Source: Echinostoma caproni
Lineage: Eukaryota; Platyhelminthes; Trematoda; Plagiorchiida; Echinostomatidae
Direction of reading: 5' to 3'
Assembly (NCBI GenBank): GCA_900618425.1
Contig: UZAN01040010.1
Span: 33,139-97,138 of the forward strand
Length of the DNA: 64,000 nucleotides
Under the pieces are notes generated by a model that was not told the origin of the DNA, searched no databases, and saw only the letters and a list, made by a program, of their open reading frames with translations. The first letter of the stretch is position 1, and the number at the start of each line of letters is the position of its first letter. This document shows positions 11,211-22,576 of the stretch, one piece after another. Position numbers and translations under genes: made by a program.

Positions 11211-13562
11211 AGAGATATCTCACAAGTTCTGTTACTTCCGATTCCCTCTCACCTTTTATCCTTCCGGCGATTTGGTGCGCTCTAAATGTGGCCTTTTTCA
11301 GTTTCAAATGGCTGTTTATCATAAAAGTATTAATCTTTCCTTTGTAAAAGTCTTCTAGCAAAATTACCAAATCTCAATTCTAAACATTACCCCATTTGGT
11401 TGCACTGTAAGGGTAACCACTGATTGGAGTACATAAGTTGACCATGATCCCAAACCGATTTGGCCAAAACGACATCACAAAATTGGGGCACAGTTGATGA
11501 CCCAAACTACATCGTACGTACGTGATTTGTTATTTATTCTTTAGCAAAACGGAATTCGAGAGAAACCACTAGTTGAAAAAATAGAACATCTGATACGGGT
11601 CGATTGATTGAAGACCCAAAATCCCAGTTAACACCCCGAGTAACAGCCAGGCCATGTACGATTATTGTTTGCCAGTAACGTTTTTGCGACAGTCCATAGC
11701 TCAACTGGCTTTCGTTTGCATCAGCTAATCTCACGGCTGCAAACACAGTTGTACCTTTGGTGACCACAATAACCGAAGTGCCCACAAAAGCTGTGTAAAA
11801 CACAAAGAATGATATGCAGCGAAATCATAAGTCTTAGCTTAGCAACAAATCCACTATTATTATTAATCTTGTGCTCCCGTAATCCACCAGAAATCCGAGT
11901 ATTACCAAGGGCAAACAACTGGAATTGAACCAGTAACTTCTACATATGCGATTTATTCTTCAAAAGGATGCCCATCAATAGTTAGGTAATGCGTGAACTC
12001 TTTCATTCAATTGTATATACTCTCTGTCGGTTCCATCAACCGCAGATTCAAAATGGGTTTGAACACAACATTTAGGAAATCGTTGATAAGTGCACATGGA
12101 TGAACAGGTATCCAAGCTTATTTGACCAAATGCACCGTCATGAGAATGTCAATTTCGGCTTTTGTGTTGAATTCCTCATCTTCTAACACAGACAAAACTT
12201 ATTGCAGTAAATACTTCCGGAATTAACATTTGAAATGCCAAATCACATCGTGGTCTATTCTGTTGTAACACTGAAGGACAAGTTCACGGCAGCCTGACTA
12301 GTTTCATATACGAGAATATTGTAGTTTTGTTATGACAAGAAACGCTCTCTATCAATATTAAATTGGCGCGTCTTTGGAAAACTGCGTTGCGTTGATGTGA
12401 GACAGACAGCTTTAGAATAAGGCTATAGTGATAACTGTCCTGCAGTCGCGCTCGAGAAATACAGTAAAGTGATTTTTTCCGTTGATGACTTGGTTTCAGA
12501 AGATGTCTACCATTTTTAACCCTTATATTCTTTCTTGAAGCTGCTTGTGATATAAATTTTTTTCGTTAGTTTTATTTTGAATGTTATAAAGTTAATAACA
12601 CAGGGATCTCGGTAGAGAATTGTATTAACTGACGTTTCGTTTACCATGGGTAACCTTTCACAATGCAGGTTTTACAATTAAATGACTCCGAGGAAAGGAT
12701 CACAAGTCAACGGATGTTTCGTCGTGTGTTTACATTGTGTGGCTTGGTATGTGAACTTATTCATCAGTATTGTAAACGTTAGGTCCAGTTCGGCTTCCTC
12801 GATGGATAGTTATCCGTGGATAGAAACACTGGGGGATGTAGCTGTGGCGCAAACAGTGGTGCTCGTTCATCTACTCATCATCCTTGTAACCCTAGTTTGT
12901 GTGAATTCTCGATCTTCTCGAACCCACTGTTAACATTCAAATCTACCTTCTGTTCTTTCATCCACATGAGCTGTTTATACCATTTCAAATTCAGGTGAAT
13001 CCCTTGTAACTTCAAGTGAATCCAGCCAATCGCATTCTATCAGGAACCCAACAAAGTGGTTGGTTATTCTGCTGTCACGCGTCACCGATGGGACCGAGTC
13101 TATGGAAACCCCATCCGGTCGGAGTGAACTGATTTCTCCATAGACAAACAAAGTACTTTTTCAGTGAGTTACCGACCTCGAATGAATGTTTTGGTGGGGT
13201 ATGGTTTGATTGTTCACCCACCCCGTGTACTTTGTCTTTGACCGTTGATCGTGTGAACTTCAGACGATAGTGAACAACGCCCAAGGTTTTTGACCACTAT
13301 CGGCTAAATGAGGAAGCGAATCACGTCAAAATGGATCTAGAAATAGGTTACCATGTTCAGGCATGAATGTTGTAATGAATCATTGTATGCGTGCGTTCAG
13401 TCTAGGCCCTCAGTAGCCCAGTGAGTAAACTCCATTGAGGCGGAGATCCCGCCAAATACCACCGGTTACTTTGAGCCCTATGTAATTACCTAATTATTTC
13501 TGGAATTGCAAGGCACAATTGACAAGTTACTTAACAATTGTAGAAGGATAAAATGAAAAAAT
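11211..13562. other. No supported gene
   Basis: Several 60-90 codon open frames occur on both strands (for example minus strand 11534-11803 and 12682-12933 plus), but none shows a domain or a convincing pair of splice borders. No transposon end was recognised. Confidence 0.4.
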
Positions 13563-13613
13563 TAACAGTATTTTACCTGAATATTGAGATTAAATTTGAA
13601 CTCATTCACTAGC
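13563..13613 (+). repeat. Direct repeat copy 1, upstream of the PLE cluster
   Basis: The 51-base block TAACAGTATT...CATTCACTAGC matches 14141-14191 at 43 of 51 positions without gaps. The spacing of 527 bases and position just before a PLE suggest part of an element's 5' region or a small duplication. Confidence 0.65.
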
Positions 13614-14140
13614 TATTACATTACATTAATTTTTTTCTTTCTACCTCCCGGATCGGCCATTGCATTCTTTTCATAATTCCAATGGCAACAACCTGTCACC
13701 TACGGCTCTTCTGTTTGTTACTCAGCTTCGTCGCATATTTATTGGTCCTTGTTACATCATTTATCATCCGCGAAGCATCCTTACGGAGCCTGATTGCATC
13801 AGTGCAAACCCTATAGTTCAATGAGTGGAACCTGTTGTGGTAAGAATAATTCAGAGTTTCAATGATTCTACCGAGTGCTTCAAAGGATATCCAGTAGAGG
13901 TAGACACAATATTCGATCTATGATTGTCCTAATAATGATTTCTCCTAAAAGAGCAACTGTTGTCACCATGGTGTACTCTTGGTTTGATCTCTCAACTCCG
14001 ATTTATCACATGGACGTCGGCACAACCCAGACTAGATACAGTTTATTTCAAAGAAATGAATCATCCTCAACAAGGACATCCGCAATTTATTAGAACACAG
14101 GTTAGAATACAAGCTCTTTTTCGATGGTAATTCGACCGAC

Positions 14141-14191
14141 TAACAGTATTCCACCTGAATAGCAAGATTAAGTTCTAACTCATTCACTAGC
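14141..14191 (+). repeat. Direct repeat copy 2, upstream of the PLE cluster
   Basis: Second copy of the 13563-13613 block, about 150 bases before the first recognisable reverse-transcriptase sequence of PLE relic D. Confidence 0.65.
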
Positions 14192-14340
14192 CAACAGAAT
14201 TTAAATTAGTATGCGGAATTCCAGATCCAATTCATTCACACGTATTATCGTTTGACAACGAGTCCTAGTCTGGATCGAAACGTCACAATAAATACTATCA
14301 CTCAGTGCTCGCCTTCTCCTTTTGAAAATATATATATATA

Positions 14341-15600
14341 CCAGTCGGTGATCTCAAACAATTATTACACTTTTGCACTAACAACATACAATTCAATTTC
14401 AATGACGAAATTTATCACCAAATAGATGGGGTAGCAATGGGATCTTCTCTGGAACCACTCTTCGAAGATATCCTCATGGCGAGGTAGAAGCATAACAACC
14501 TAAAGGTTGTTTATTCAACAAGCTCTATGTGGATGACAATTCGAGCTTTGTCGATGACAGTGAGCATCTTGAAAGGATTTTATTCAGTTCTTCCAAATAT
14601 TAGGTTTACTTCAGAGAACGAACAGAATGAGCAACTTGCATTTCTGGACGTTCTACTAAGCCGTCGATCGGACGGAACTATCCAACGCGTCATCCACAGA
14701 GAGTCGTCGTGAAACTATCAGTATACTGATTTCAAAAGCTTTGGAACGGAAAAGAAACCTGATGCAGTACCTCGCTAACAGGGCGCGGAGAATATGTACA
14801 GAAAATATCGTTGATACAGAATTGAGGTTTATTTGAAACGTTTTCCTTCATAAAAGGATACCCAGAGTGATTTGTGGACATTTTTGGGCGTCAACTATTG
14901 CCAAATAAGACCACTACTGCTAAGAAGAAACCGGTTTACATATCAATACCTTTCAAGGGCGACATAACTGACGAGATGGTGACACGGAATTTGAGTGCAG
15001 TTGTAGAAAAAGCATTCCCTGACAGCAAAACTGCTCATTATATTCATCTCCATATTAGCGTTTGGCTTCCAACTCAACGATAAATTGCCCGTTTTTGCAG
15101 TTGCTTTCGATGTCTACTTATTTACCTGTTCCTGTGGGGCAAGGTATATTACCACAAGAGCAAACATTTACCTGAACGAGTTCGTGAGCACCACCCGGAC
15201 TGATTGGTTATTATTGACTAGTATAGACTAATTAAGACCATCAACAGCTCGATCTTTTCACACCTGATGGAATCCAACCACATGGTTAATGTGGCCTAGG
15301 GGATTCGACCCCTCTACTTAGTTCACAACCATCTATCTAAGGGAATCAGGAGTCGAATTCTGGCCACAGCGTAAGCGTTCGGAATCCGCCTGCATAATCG
15401 CCCCTCTTCTATGCCTCCAAAAACAGTGCGTTAAAACATTCAGCCTTCCATAGCCAACACGACACAGTCATCCCCCACTCACCCCTAATGACCCGAAACA
15501 GTGCGCATGTGTGAGGACCAAAGTGTGAGCAAAATCCGGTCATGGAACGGCAATGTTGAATATTTCTTTTCCAAATTGTCATGATTTCTCCCCCTAATAT
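14341..15600 (+). pseudogene. Penelope-like element D: reverse transcriptase and GIY-YIG endonuclease, broken
   Basis: Reverse-transcriptase motifs appear in order: FNDEIYHQIDGVAMGSSLEP near 14400, then KLYVDDNSSFVDDSEHLERI with the catalytic YVDD at 14526-14537. Another frame follows with IRFTSENEQNEQLAFLDVLL and SRRSDGTIQRVIHR (to about 14705), then VDIFGRQLLP and PVYISIPFKGDIT (14870-15000). The endonuclease begins FTCSCGARYI near 15120, has LNERVREHHPDW, and later SRILATA-AFGIRLHN near 15355-15400. GIY-YIG is disrupted (YITT for YIGRT), and frames change several times. The 5' part of the reverse transcriptase is missing or unrecognisable. Even though YVDD is intact, no continuous protein is possible. 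Confidence 0.88.
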
Positions 15601-15623
15601 ACATTTTCATATAACTTGTGAGG

Positions 15624-15742
15624 TAATGAGAACACAAATTGGCAAACAAGCTCGTTTTCAGTGTGTCATAATTATGCCATTACAACATAATAAATATGAC
15701 CAGTAAAATAGAAGGATTTACAAGGATGAAAAGGAAAGTAAT
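15624..15742 (-). pseudogene. Inverted PLE 3'-end fragment between elements D and E
   Basis: The minus-strand reading of this block matches 17199-17330, the 3' flank of element E, including GACACACTGAAAACGAGCTTG. Its source-type sequence also continues toward 15900 on the minus strand with gaps. It lies tail-to-tail with D and head-to-head with E. It has no coding content of its own. Confidence 0.72.
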
Positions 15743-15899
15743 TAAAGTATTTAATCCTGGATATGTGGAACACTCCTTACCATGCTCTAGTTGAATTGTT
15801 GGCTTTGTCTTCTGGAACTGGTGAGTGTGACGTTAGCTCGACATAGCCTTAAGGGTACAACCGGTCTCATTGACGCCTTGAGTGTCTTAAATATCAAAC

Positions 15900-17330
15900 A
15901 TCGCTAAATGGTTTCGCTGGTGTCGCATCTTCTTCCACGAATCTTCCGATCGGCGAAGCGAATGATTATTTGTACCTATATCGAAAGTGACGGGATTGAC
16001 GTTTACCTACCGACGGATGAACAAAAAGAACTGTTATTCTTCTGTACGCGCGATAGGCAATTCAAGTTCAATGAGGAAATCTATCGCCAGAAGGACGATG
16101 TGGCAATGTGGTCCCTGGTAGGGCCCAATGTTTTCATGTCTAAAATAGAAAACGGTCCACTTAAAACACAAATCGAACAATGCGTACTGTACAAACGTCA
16201 CGTAAACGATATTTTGTGCGTGGTCGATTCTACTGCTATCATATACTAGATCATTTCAATGCTGCGCATTTGAATTCGAAATTCCCGACTGAAAATGAAG
16301 CAAACAATCAACTAGCATATTTAGATGTTTGCCTAACTCGTTGTGATAACTGATCCATCAGGCGGTCCGTACATAGGAAATGAAATGAGCAATACATTCA
16401 TTTCCGGAGCTTTGTTCCACTCAGTATGAAGCTGACTCTGATACTCTGTTTGGCCAAGAGAGCTAGAAGAATTTGCAAGACGGACATGCTGGTTGAAGAA
16501 CTCCAAAATGTGCGCAACATCTTTATCCAGAATGGATACCCGAAGCGTTGCGTGGAATCGGTGGAGCAACGACAAGGAGCGTTGCCCAAGAGGGCTACTG
16601 TTTAAAAGTCTGTGTACATTTCTTTATTATTTAAAAGTGACGCCTTGGCAGAGAATAAGCATTGAAGGTTATCAAATGCCATCAACAAAACGCTTTTAAG
16701 CAGCTAAGCTTTAGTCTTGGTTCATATCTAGCCTGTTGGTGTATATACGGTTGAAGAATACAGTACCCAATTTTGCTGCCTCTTTCTGTAATTGCTCTTT
16801 CATTTGCTCCTATGAAGCAAATAATATTGGCCGCACGACCAGGCGTCTGTCCGAGTGCATCTGTCAGCATCGCCCTGCATGGTTGCGAAGTAGAGTAATT
16901 AAGGCAATCACAGGTGCGGTGATATCGATCCATATTGACGCTAACCACATTGCAAACGTGACGTTAGCGTTTCGAGCCCTGTATAGAGTTAAAACGGGAC
17001 GATCCAGACACGTGCGGTTTCGCATTCTAGCCACGGGAGAGGCTGTTTCCATCCATCTTCACAACCCCCTGCCCAGAAACAATTTGTGCAACCATTCAAG
17101 CTCCCATGGCCGGATTGCCGACAAGTAACCTGTTATGAAACATTGGAGTAAATGATAATTGGGGACCAATTATGACGCAAACTGCTGGATACGTTATTTA
17201 CTTTCCTCTTTTCCTTGTAAACCCTTCTCTATTACTGGTTTTACTTATTATGCTGTAATGGCTGTACAATGCTGTAATGATTGAGACACACTGAAAACGA
17301 GCTTGTTCGCCTATTTGTGCTCTCATTATG
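15900..17330 (+). pseudogene. Penelope-like element E: reverse transcriptase with mutated active site, plus GIY-YIG endonuclease
   Basis: The 15908-16249 frame carries ELLFFCTRDRQFKFNEEIYR and NVFMSKIENGPLK, typical PLE reverse-transcriptase segments. At the catalytic YxDD box it reads YKRHVNDILCVVD (16199-16210), so both Tyr and the first Asp are changed. The sequence between about 16250 and 16700 still contains scattered reverse-transcriptase remnants in shifting frames. The endonuclease spans 16736-17128: FICSYEANNIGRTTRRLSE, HIANVTLAFRALYRV and FRILATGEAVSIHLHNP, close to the family pattern with the catalytic Glu in the GEAVSI part. A 3' flank to 17330 includes a short duplication (TGCTGTAATG twice). 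Confidence 0.88.
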
Positions 17331-17408
17331 AGCTTTGTGGGACGGATTAAATATTTGACATTTTGATGCATTAGGCTGTAGAAGAATCACTGCAAACGAG
17401 CCAGTTCG

Positions 17409-17465
17409 CTACTATATTTACTACTATATACTACTACTATCTACTAACTATGTATATATATATAT
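17409..17465. repeat. TACTA-rich and (TA)n simple repeat
   Basis: Degenerate CTACTA units pass into a short TATATATATATA run ending near 17465. It marks the boundary between PLE element E and the CR1-like relic. Confidence 0.7.
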
Positions 17466-17559
17466 GTTGTTATTGGTCGGTGGCTTCTCCTACATGAGGA
17501 AAATTTACAAACGAAAGCACATAGAAAGCCTCCTATCGTGCCTAGCGCGCAGGTCTGAT

Positions 17560-18290
17560 GGCTTTACCATGTAATTTGTGTTCTGAACTGCGAGTTTTAT
17601 ATCCGACCACACCATGTTCTTCTGAGGGTCTCATTCGATATCGTCGAATGGTGATATTCCCCCGAGGCTATTTACTTTTTTGATGACCTGCTCTCCTCAG
17701 CTTTTAATCATCATATTTTTGCCGATGAAGTTACGTAACACTTTATTTTATCCTATCTGGCTTCTCTCCCCTGCAAACGACCACTTTACCAATGCTTGCA
17801 GCTTTGTCAGAGAAATCTGCTAAATCTGGTCTTCGTTTCATTCCTGGTTGGGAGCATCACAATGGTCTTCTCTTCAGTGCAGAGAAAAATCACATTTATA
17901 TCCGATTCTCGTAACTAAGCAGGTTTCTCCTTCACAATAAATTTCAGTTGTAACAGTTTCGGTTGCACGGATTCATGCTACTCATTGGAGCTATTCTTTT
18001 ATCTTAACAAGCACTCTATATTTAGATACGTACCACATCTGTTGCCCAAAAGGTCTTTTTTGTCGCACTAGACCTTCCTTCGCTAATGCTGATCGCTCAC
18101 CTGAAAAAACCACATTCTGCCTATTCGCGGTTAAGCGTCGGTCGGGGTTTCGTCCGTCTCTTGGGATCTTCTTGATAGAGTTGAACCTGAGGCTTAACTC
18201 TTCATCAACAAACAGTCCTTAACTTGTTGTGTGCAATCACTAACCCACCGTCAAGCAGTCAATTATGAGCCCTACTGCAGCTAATCTAGT
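17560..18290 (+). pseudogene. CR1/Jockey-type non-LTR reverse transcriptase relic
   Basis: The frame around 17660-17740 reads YFFDDLLSS and then FNHHIFADEVT. This resembles the catalytic box of non-LTR reverse transcriptases (usual form FADD), here with the second Asp replaced by Glu. About 100 bases later come SGLRFIPGWEHHNGLLFSAE and KNHIYIRFS, corresponding to the following conserved segment. Further downstream RYVPHLLPKRS and VSSVSWDLLDRVEPEA are only weakly family-like. Stops and frameshifts are common. The CR1/Jockey assignment is moderate; another non-LTR clade is possible. Confidence 0.5.
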
Positions 18291-18299
18291 TTTCCTCTG

Positions 18300-21200
18300 C
18301 AATATTTGCCTTGATCACAACACTTCGTACATCTTGTTAAATCGAAAAATGCTTTAGGTCCTCGGGTAGATGAACTTTTACCGTGATTTGCATATTGCAG
18401 TGAGAGATAGAGCAATGCGTTAAAGAGAAGATGAAGGAAAATGGTAAAATGGATGGTTCGATAGTTTACCTGAAATGACTTTGCTGTTAACTAAGGTGCT
18501 CACTAAATAGACATTATTATGCGAATGTCTCGGGGGGGGGGCGATTTCGAATCGGGAGCGGTAACGAAATTCATTGTGTAAACTTTGGTGTGTATTAGCC
18601 AAAGGAGGCTTGGTAAAGCGCATTCTGGAGCATACCACTGGATCTAGATAGGAATTTCAAAGGGCGGTGTTTTTCTTTTAAACATTGAAAAAAAAATGAG
18701 GAAGCAATGCAGCCAATGAGGTTCAATGCATATGACGATAAATTTAATATAGAGAATTGTGGAAAAGCGCATTTCTGGAGTCCAAATGCAGAAAAATAAC
18801 TTGCCGACTTTTGTAAAGACACTTTCGATATAAATGGAAAATGATCGATTGTGAGCAAAATAATGCTTCAGTATTTTGCTCATTGGGTTGAGACGCATAA
18901 ACTAACTGGTTTAACGAAACCAAATTAAGACTGAAAACGATAGTAAAGCACTTTCCAAAGTTGATCTTCGTAGAGTGAGAAAACGTATGATTATTTCAAC
19001 GCCAAGCTAAAATAAAAGAATAGAATTTCAGCATCAATTACGGTTAATAAAGATTGTTCCACCGCATCTATTGCGAACTCTTCGGAGAGATTGCCATGAA
19101 AGATATCAGACAAATCGAGTCTCTCTACATCACTCGCAGTGCTAGGAAGTAATTACAATTCCCTGAGGGAAACTTAACTAACAAGCTTTTGTAAACTGAC
19201 AGGAGAGATTTCCGACATCGCCGAGCTTTCCGGACAGTGAGCAAACGTTGTTGGGAAATATCGATGGAACACTCTTTCTATTGAGAGCAACCTTCCATTA
19301 CGCACGATATTCTATTGGAAGCTAAGAAATTCCCAGAAAAACCCCTGACCGATTACACCCTGGATTAGCAAACAAGGGGAACTTTCGATTGTGCACGACA
19401 GTACGTAGGAATATAAAATAGAGTGACAGCATGACAGCATGTGTCCTTAACGTTTGTCCGATTTTATGTTAAATTATGGTCACGTGCTTATCATGGATAT
19501 TCACTACAATTAGTGAAAACAATTCGATGAAAACAAAAGTGATGCCGAATTGCAGAAATCCAAAAACATGCGACTAGCACCCATTAACTCGATGTTGTCA
19601 AACCCCTAACTTTCAATCCGCTTTTTTCCCTGCGACAGGAAAGTTGTGGAACAGCCTCTTCTTTCTGTGTTTCCTCCTATCTACGCTACCTTTATTTCAA
19701 AAAGAAAGAGTCAATAAACAAGTTTCAGTTAAATGATCCGCTTGCCACTCGGTTTATCTAATAACCTTGGGATACAGGATTTACCGATGTTACTTTGTTC
19801 ATCAATGTGTAATAAAAAAAATATCATTCAAATAGACAGCCTTTTTGGTTTTCCATTGTGGAAAGTTTTTGGCAGTCCTGAAATGAAAAGATATAAAATG
19901 TTGTTGTCTATTAAATATGTTCAACCTGGAACTTTTATTCTGTTTGAAATTATTTGGTCATTTCCAATCGCTAGCAAAGATAATGAATTTTCCAAAACAC
20001 ATATAACTATTACAAAAACGGCGAACAACAATTTTCCGATTGTCTATAATTAACTACGAGATCAATGTTTTGAGGTTTTCAGCAGACGAGTGACATGCTA
20101 AACTATAACGCTCCGCGTAGAACAACGCTGAAACGAATTTAACTTCGGAAAGTAAAAGCAAATTCCGTATTTCGTGAAAACACCCTAGAGATGTTCTGAC
20201 GTTCACCGCTAATCGACAATATACATCTCGATCATTCTTGTCCAGATGGACGGTGCCAATAAATACGAACACTGAGGAATTTCGAGGCACTAAATGGGGA
20301 CACGAACACAGTGAGACAACCGCATCTGGTTGGACACACTAACTGTTTGTTCTCTGATCAGCCTCTCTGTGCCAGTCTGCCATTAATAGATAAGAAATCG
20401 GAAACGTTTAAGCTGCAAGACAATTGCCAGATCCATAAAAAATGAACATTAATGCATGCTAATCGGTAAAGATAATGCATTTCGGAGTCCATTTGATTGC
20501 AATCATTCCAAGTAGTTCCCCACCCCTTGCAACAGACACTGTGTTAGGTTCTGTATGTCAATGTGTATTTGTGTGTCATCTTGTGTCCAGACTTATCTGT
20601 CACATATGTTGTTTTGCATTATATTGTTGCGCAACGTGAGATTGGAGCTACCGGAAAAAATGAACGCATGTCGCGTCCGTGATAAAACGTGCAAAGTGTT
20701 TTGTGTTTACGCTGCTGTGTGCAAAACTAATCAGTCCGTATTTCGACCTAACCTGTCAACAACGGAATATTACTGCTTTATTACCCCACGCATGGGTAAA
20801 TGCAACAAGTTTGAATAAATGTGTTACGAAGCGTTTCTATTTGTCACGACAACACAAATTTCCTATTAGTAATGGCCAAGGATGTGCATCAGTCGAATAC
20901 GTTTAATGCAAGCGATCAATGCATACCATAATGTATGCAAAGTAACCATGGGTGGCTTGTGAAATACATTAGCAGAGAAGGATTGAATGAATCATAAGAC
21001 TGCGGAATGCACACAATCGACAAATTCATTCTCAAACCATTGCAAGTACATTTATGTACATTATGTACGTTTATGTGGGAAATTAACGGGAGGATGATGC
21101 GGTGGGGTCAAACAGATAAGGTCAATTGCTGCTGGCAAAGGTGTGAACAGAACCACGTTTCTCTCTATATAGTTCTCTTATTCAGACAGGAATGGGTTGC

Positions 21201-21944
21201 GTAACCGTTTTCAATCGACTCGGGTCATCACCACGCTCATGCGTCAAATTGTGCACTTTCGGGTAGGGAAGCGTGAGTGTGTTTTGATGCACACAATTCT
21301 GGCTTTATTAGGTGGATGATATTACCTCGGTGGTTCCAAGTGTTTTAGTTCAAACTAACGTGGATTGCCCGCAGTGAAAGCCAATTGGCTATTTTGATTA
21401 CTTTCGAAATTGACCCCTTTCATGCTGGTTGGTGTCACATATTGAAACCGATCTTTGTGGTTAGCTCTTATGAAACCGTAGAAGTGTAGAATGCTAATCG
21501 CTTGATGTTATAACGTGAGTCACATTATCAAAGTGTATCGCTCAAGCTATACTTAGTTGGGGACGTTCGCCCATCCTGGTGGTAGTTGTTGTGACTGAGC
21601 TATTTAAAGTCATCAGTGTCCTACGTGTAGCAAGCCCTACGCAAAAGGTTAAGTGAAACTCTCAGTATGTGCTCTCTACCAAGAGTTCAAAGTTCTCCTA
21701 CCTCTTTCGTGCCGACCATTTTGCACGCCTGCGGCGGAAACCTGCACAAAATCATTTCACTTTGCCACATCTTGGACGGTTGAAAACTTGACCCATCTGG
21801 TTCAGGTTTAGGTGAACGAGCTACAGCGAATACAAGTTTCGTGCCATCAAGATCGTTCATCCGGTTACAGTATGCTGGAGAATGTTAGTGGTCAGTTAGT
21901 TGTGGTTAGGCGCAAACAAAGGCAAAACAAGTCACAACTACCGC
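18300..21944. other. No recognisable gene
   Basis: AT-rich sequence with chance-like open frames, including 19733-20053 plus and a Cys-rich one at 20555-20818 plus. A run of ten G occurs at 18532-18541. The sequence just before 21945 probably belongs to the same element as the inverted repeat that follows, but no domain was seen in it. Confidence 0.4.
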
Positions 21945-22179
21945 TGATTTGTGCACTCCAATTTAGACTAAATTTGTATCATTGTTTATTCAATGAAAGG
22001 ACCTGATGTTCTTGGTAGAATATTAGATAATAAGTAGTATGTGAATGACTGGACAAAATTTCCCTGGAAGCACACGACCGGTTTCGCGGTTCTTGCCGCT
22101 CGTCAGGCATGTGTATCCGGTAATCTTTTGCCAGTTCATTCATATACTTGTACCCAGGAAATGTATTTTCGTCACAATA
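21945..22179. repeat. Left arm of a 235-bp near-perfect inverted repeat
   Basis: Base by base, this arm matches the reverse complement of 22342-22576 with only two differences found by eye (near 22112 and 22161). It carries a minus-strand hammerhead ribozyme. The arm may extend further left, but its partner is cut by the assembly gap at 22577. Confidence 0.92.
22065..22120 (-). ncRNA. Hammerhead ribozyme, type 1, in the left arm
   Basis: Reading the minus strand, the core is CTGACGA (22106-22100), helix II GCGG-CAAGAA-CCGC (22099-22086), GAAA (22085-22082), then CCGGTC. Helix III is minimal: ACCGGU is self-complementary and gives two base pairs, or a longer stem if two molecules pair. Predicted cleavage is after C 22076. 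Helix I joins GTGTG after the cut to CATGC before the core, with two wobble pairs; the sixth pair is a C-A mismatch. Short helix III ribozymes are known from Penelope-like retroelements. Fold assigned by eye. Confidence 0.85.
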
Positions 22180-22180
22180 C

Positions 22181-22219
22181 TACTTATTATCTAATATTTT
22201 ACCAAGACCATCAGGTCAC
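22181..22219 (+). repeat. Partial third copy of the arm sequence in the spacer
   Basis: TACTTATTATCTAATATT...CATCAGGTC in the spacer directly repeats 22487-22525 of the right arm and is inverted to the left arm near 21999-22037. It shows more differences than the arms show between themselves. Separate rearrangement steps seem to have built this locus. Confidence 0.75.
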
Positions 22220-22341
22220 GTTTGTTGCGGTCAGTAGCATCTAACCCACTTACAAAACATCGAATCATAGCATTGATTCTTCATTGGACTGGCTCTGAAA
22301 CAGCTGTCTATCCAATGGTCACCCGGCGTTGCAAACAAGGT

Positions 22342-22576
22342 TATTGTGACGAAAATACACTTCCTGGGTACAAGTATATGAATGAACTGGCAAAAGATTA
22401 CCGGATACGCATGCCTGACGAGCGGCAAGAACCGCGAAACCGGTCGTGTGCTTCCAGGGAAATTTTGTCCAGTCATTCACATACTACTTATTATCTAATA
22501 TTCTACCAAGAACATCAGGTCCTTTCATTGAATAAACAATGATACAAATTTAGTCTAAATTGGAGTGCACAAATCA
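22342..22576. repeat. Right arm of the 235-bp inverted repeat
   Basis: Inverted partner of 21945-22179, separated by a 162-bp spacer. The right arm ends exactly where the run of N starts, so its real extent is unknown. Confidence 0.92.
22401..22456 (+). ncRNA. Hammerhead ribozyme, type 1, in the right arm
   Basis: On the plus strand: CTGACGA 22415-22421, helix II GCGGCAAGAACCGC 22422-22435, GAAA 22436-22439, CCGGTC 22440-22445, with predicted cleavage after C 22445. All conserved core bases are present. Helix I pairs GTGTGC with GCATGC in six pairs, two of them wobbles; the sixth, C-G, is restored relative to the left-arm copy. It points toward the gap, away from the left-arm ribozyme. Confidence 0.87.

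Noticed and set aside
11200..11225. CTGAAGAGATATCTCAC as a hammerhead core
   Set aside because: No GAAA follows at the right distance; it is the end of a candidate exon.
13400..13475. TAGCCCAGTGAG as a tRNA or SINE A box
   Set aside because: No matching B box follows at the proper distance.
14960..14990. CTGACGAGATGG as a hammerhead core
   Set aside because: It is coding sequence of PLE element D and lacks GAAA and pairing stems.
16333..16948. Minus-strand frames of 60-88 codons
   Set aside because: They are shadows of the plus-strand PLE element E.
19733..20053. 106-codon frame on the plus strand
   Set aside because: Within chance length for AT-rich sequence of this size, and no domain.
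20555..20906. Cys-rich short protein
   Set aside because: The cysteines match no family, two overlapping frames look equally good, and there are no splice borders.
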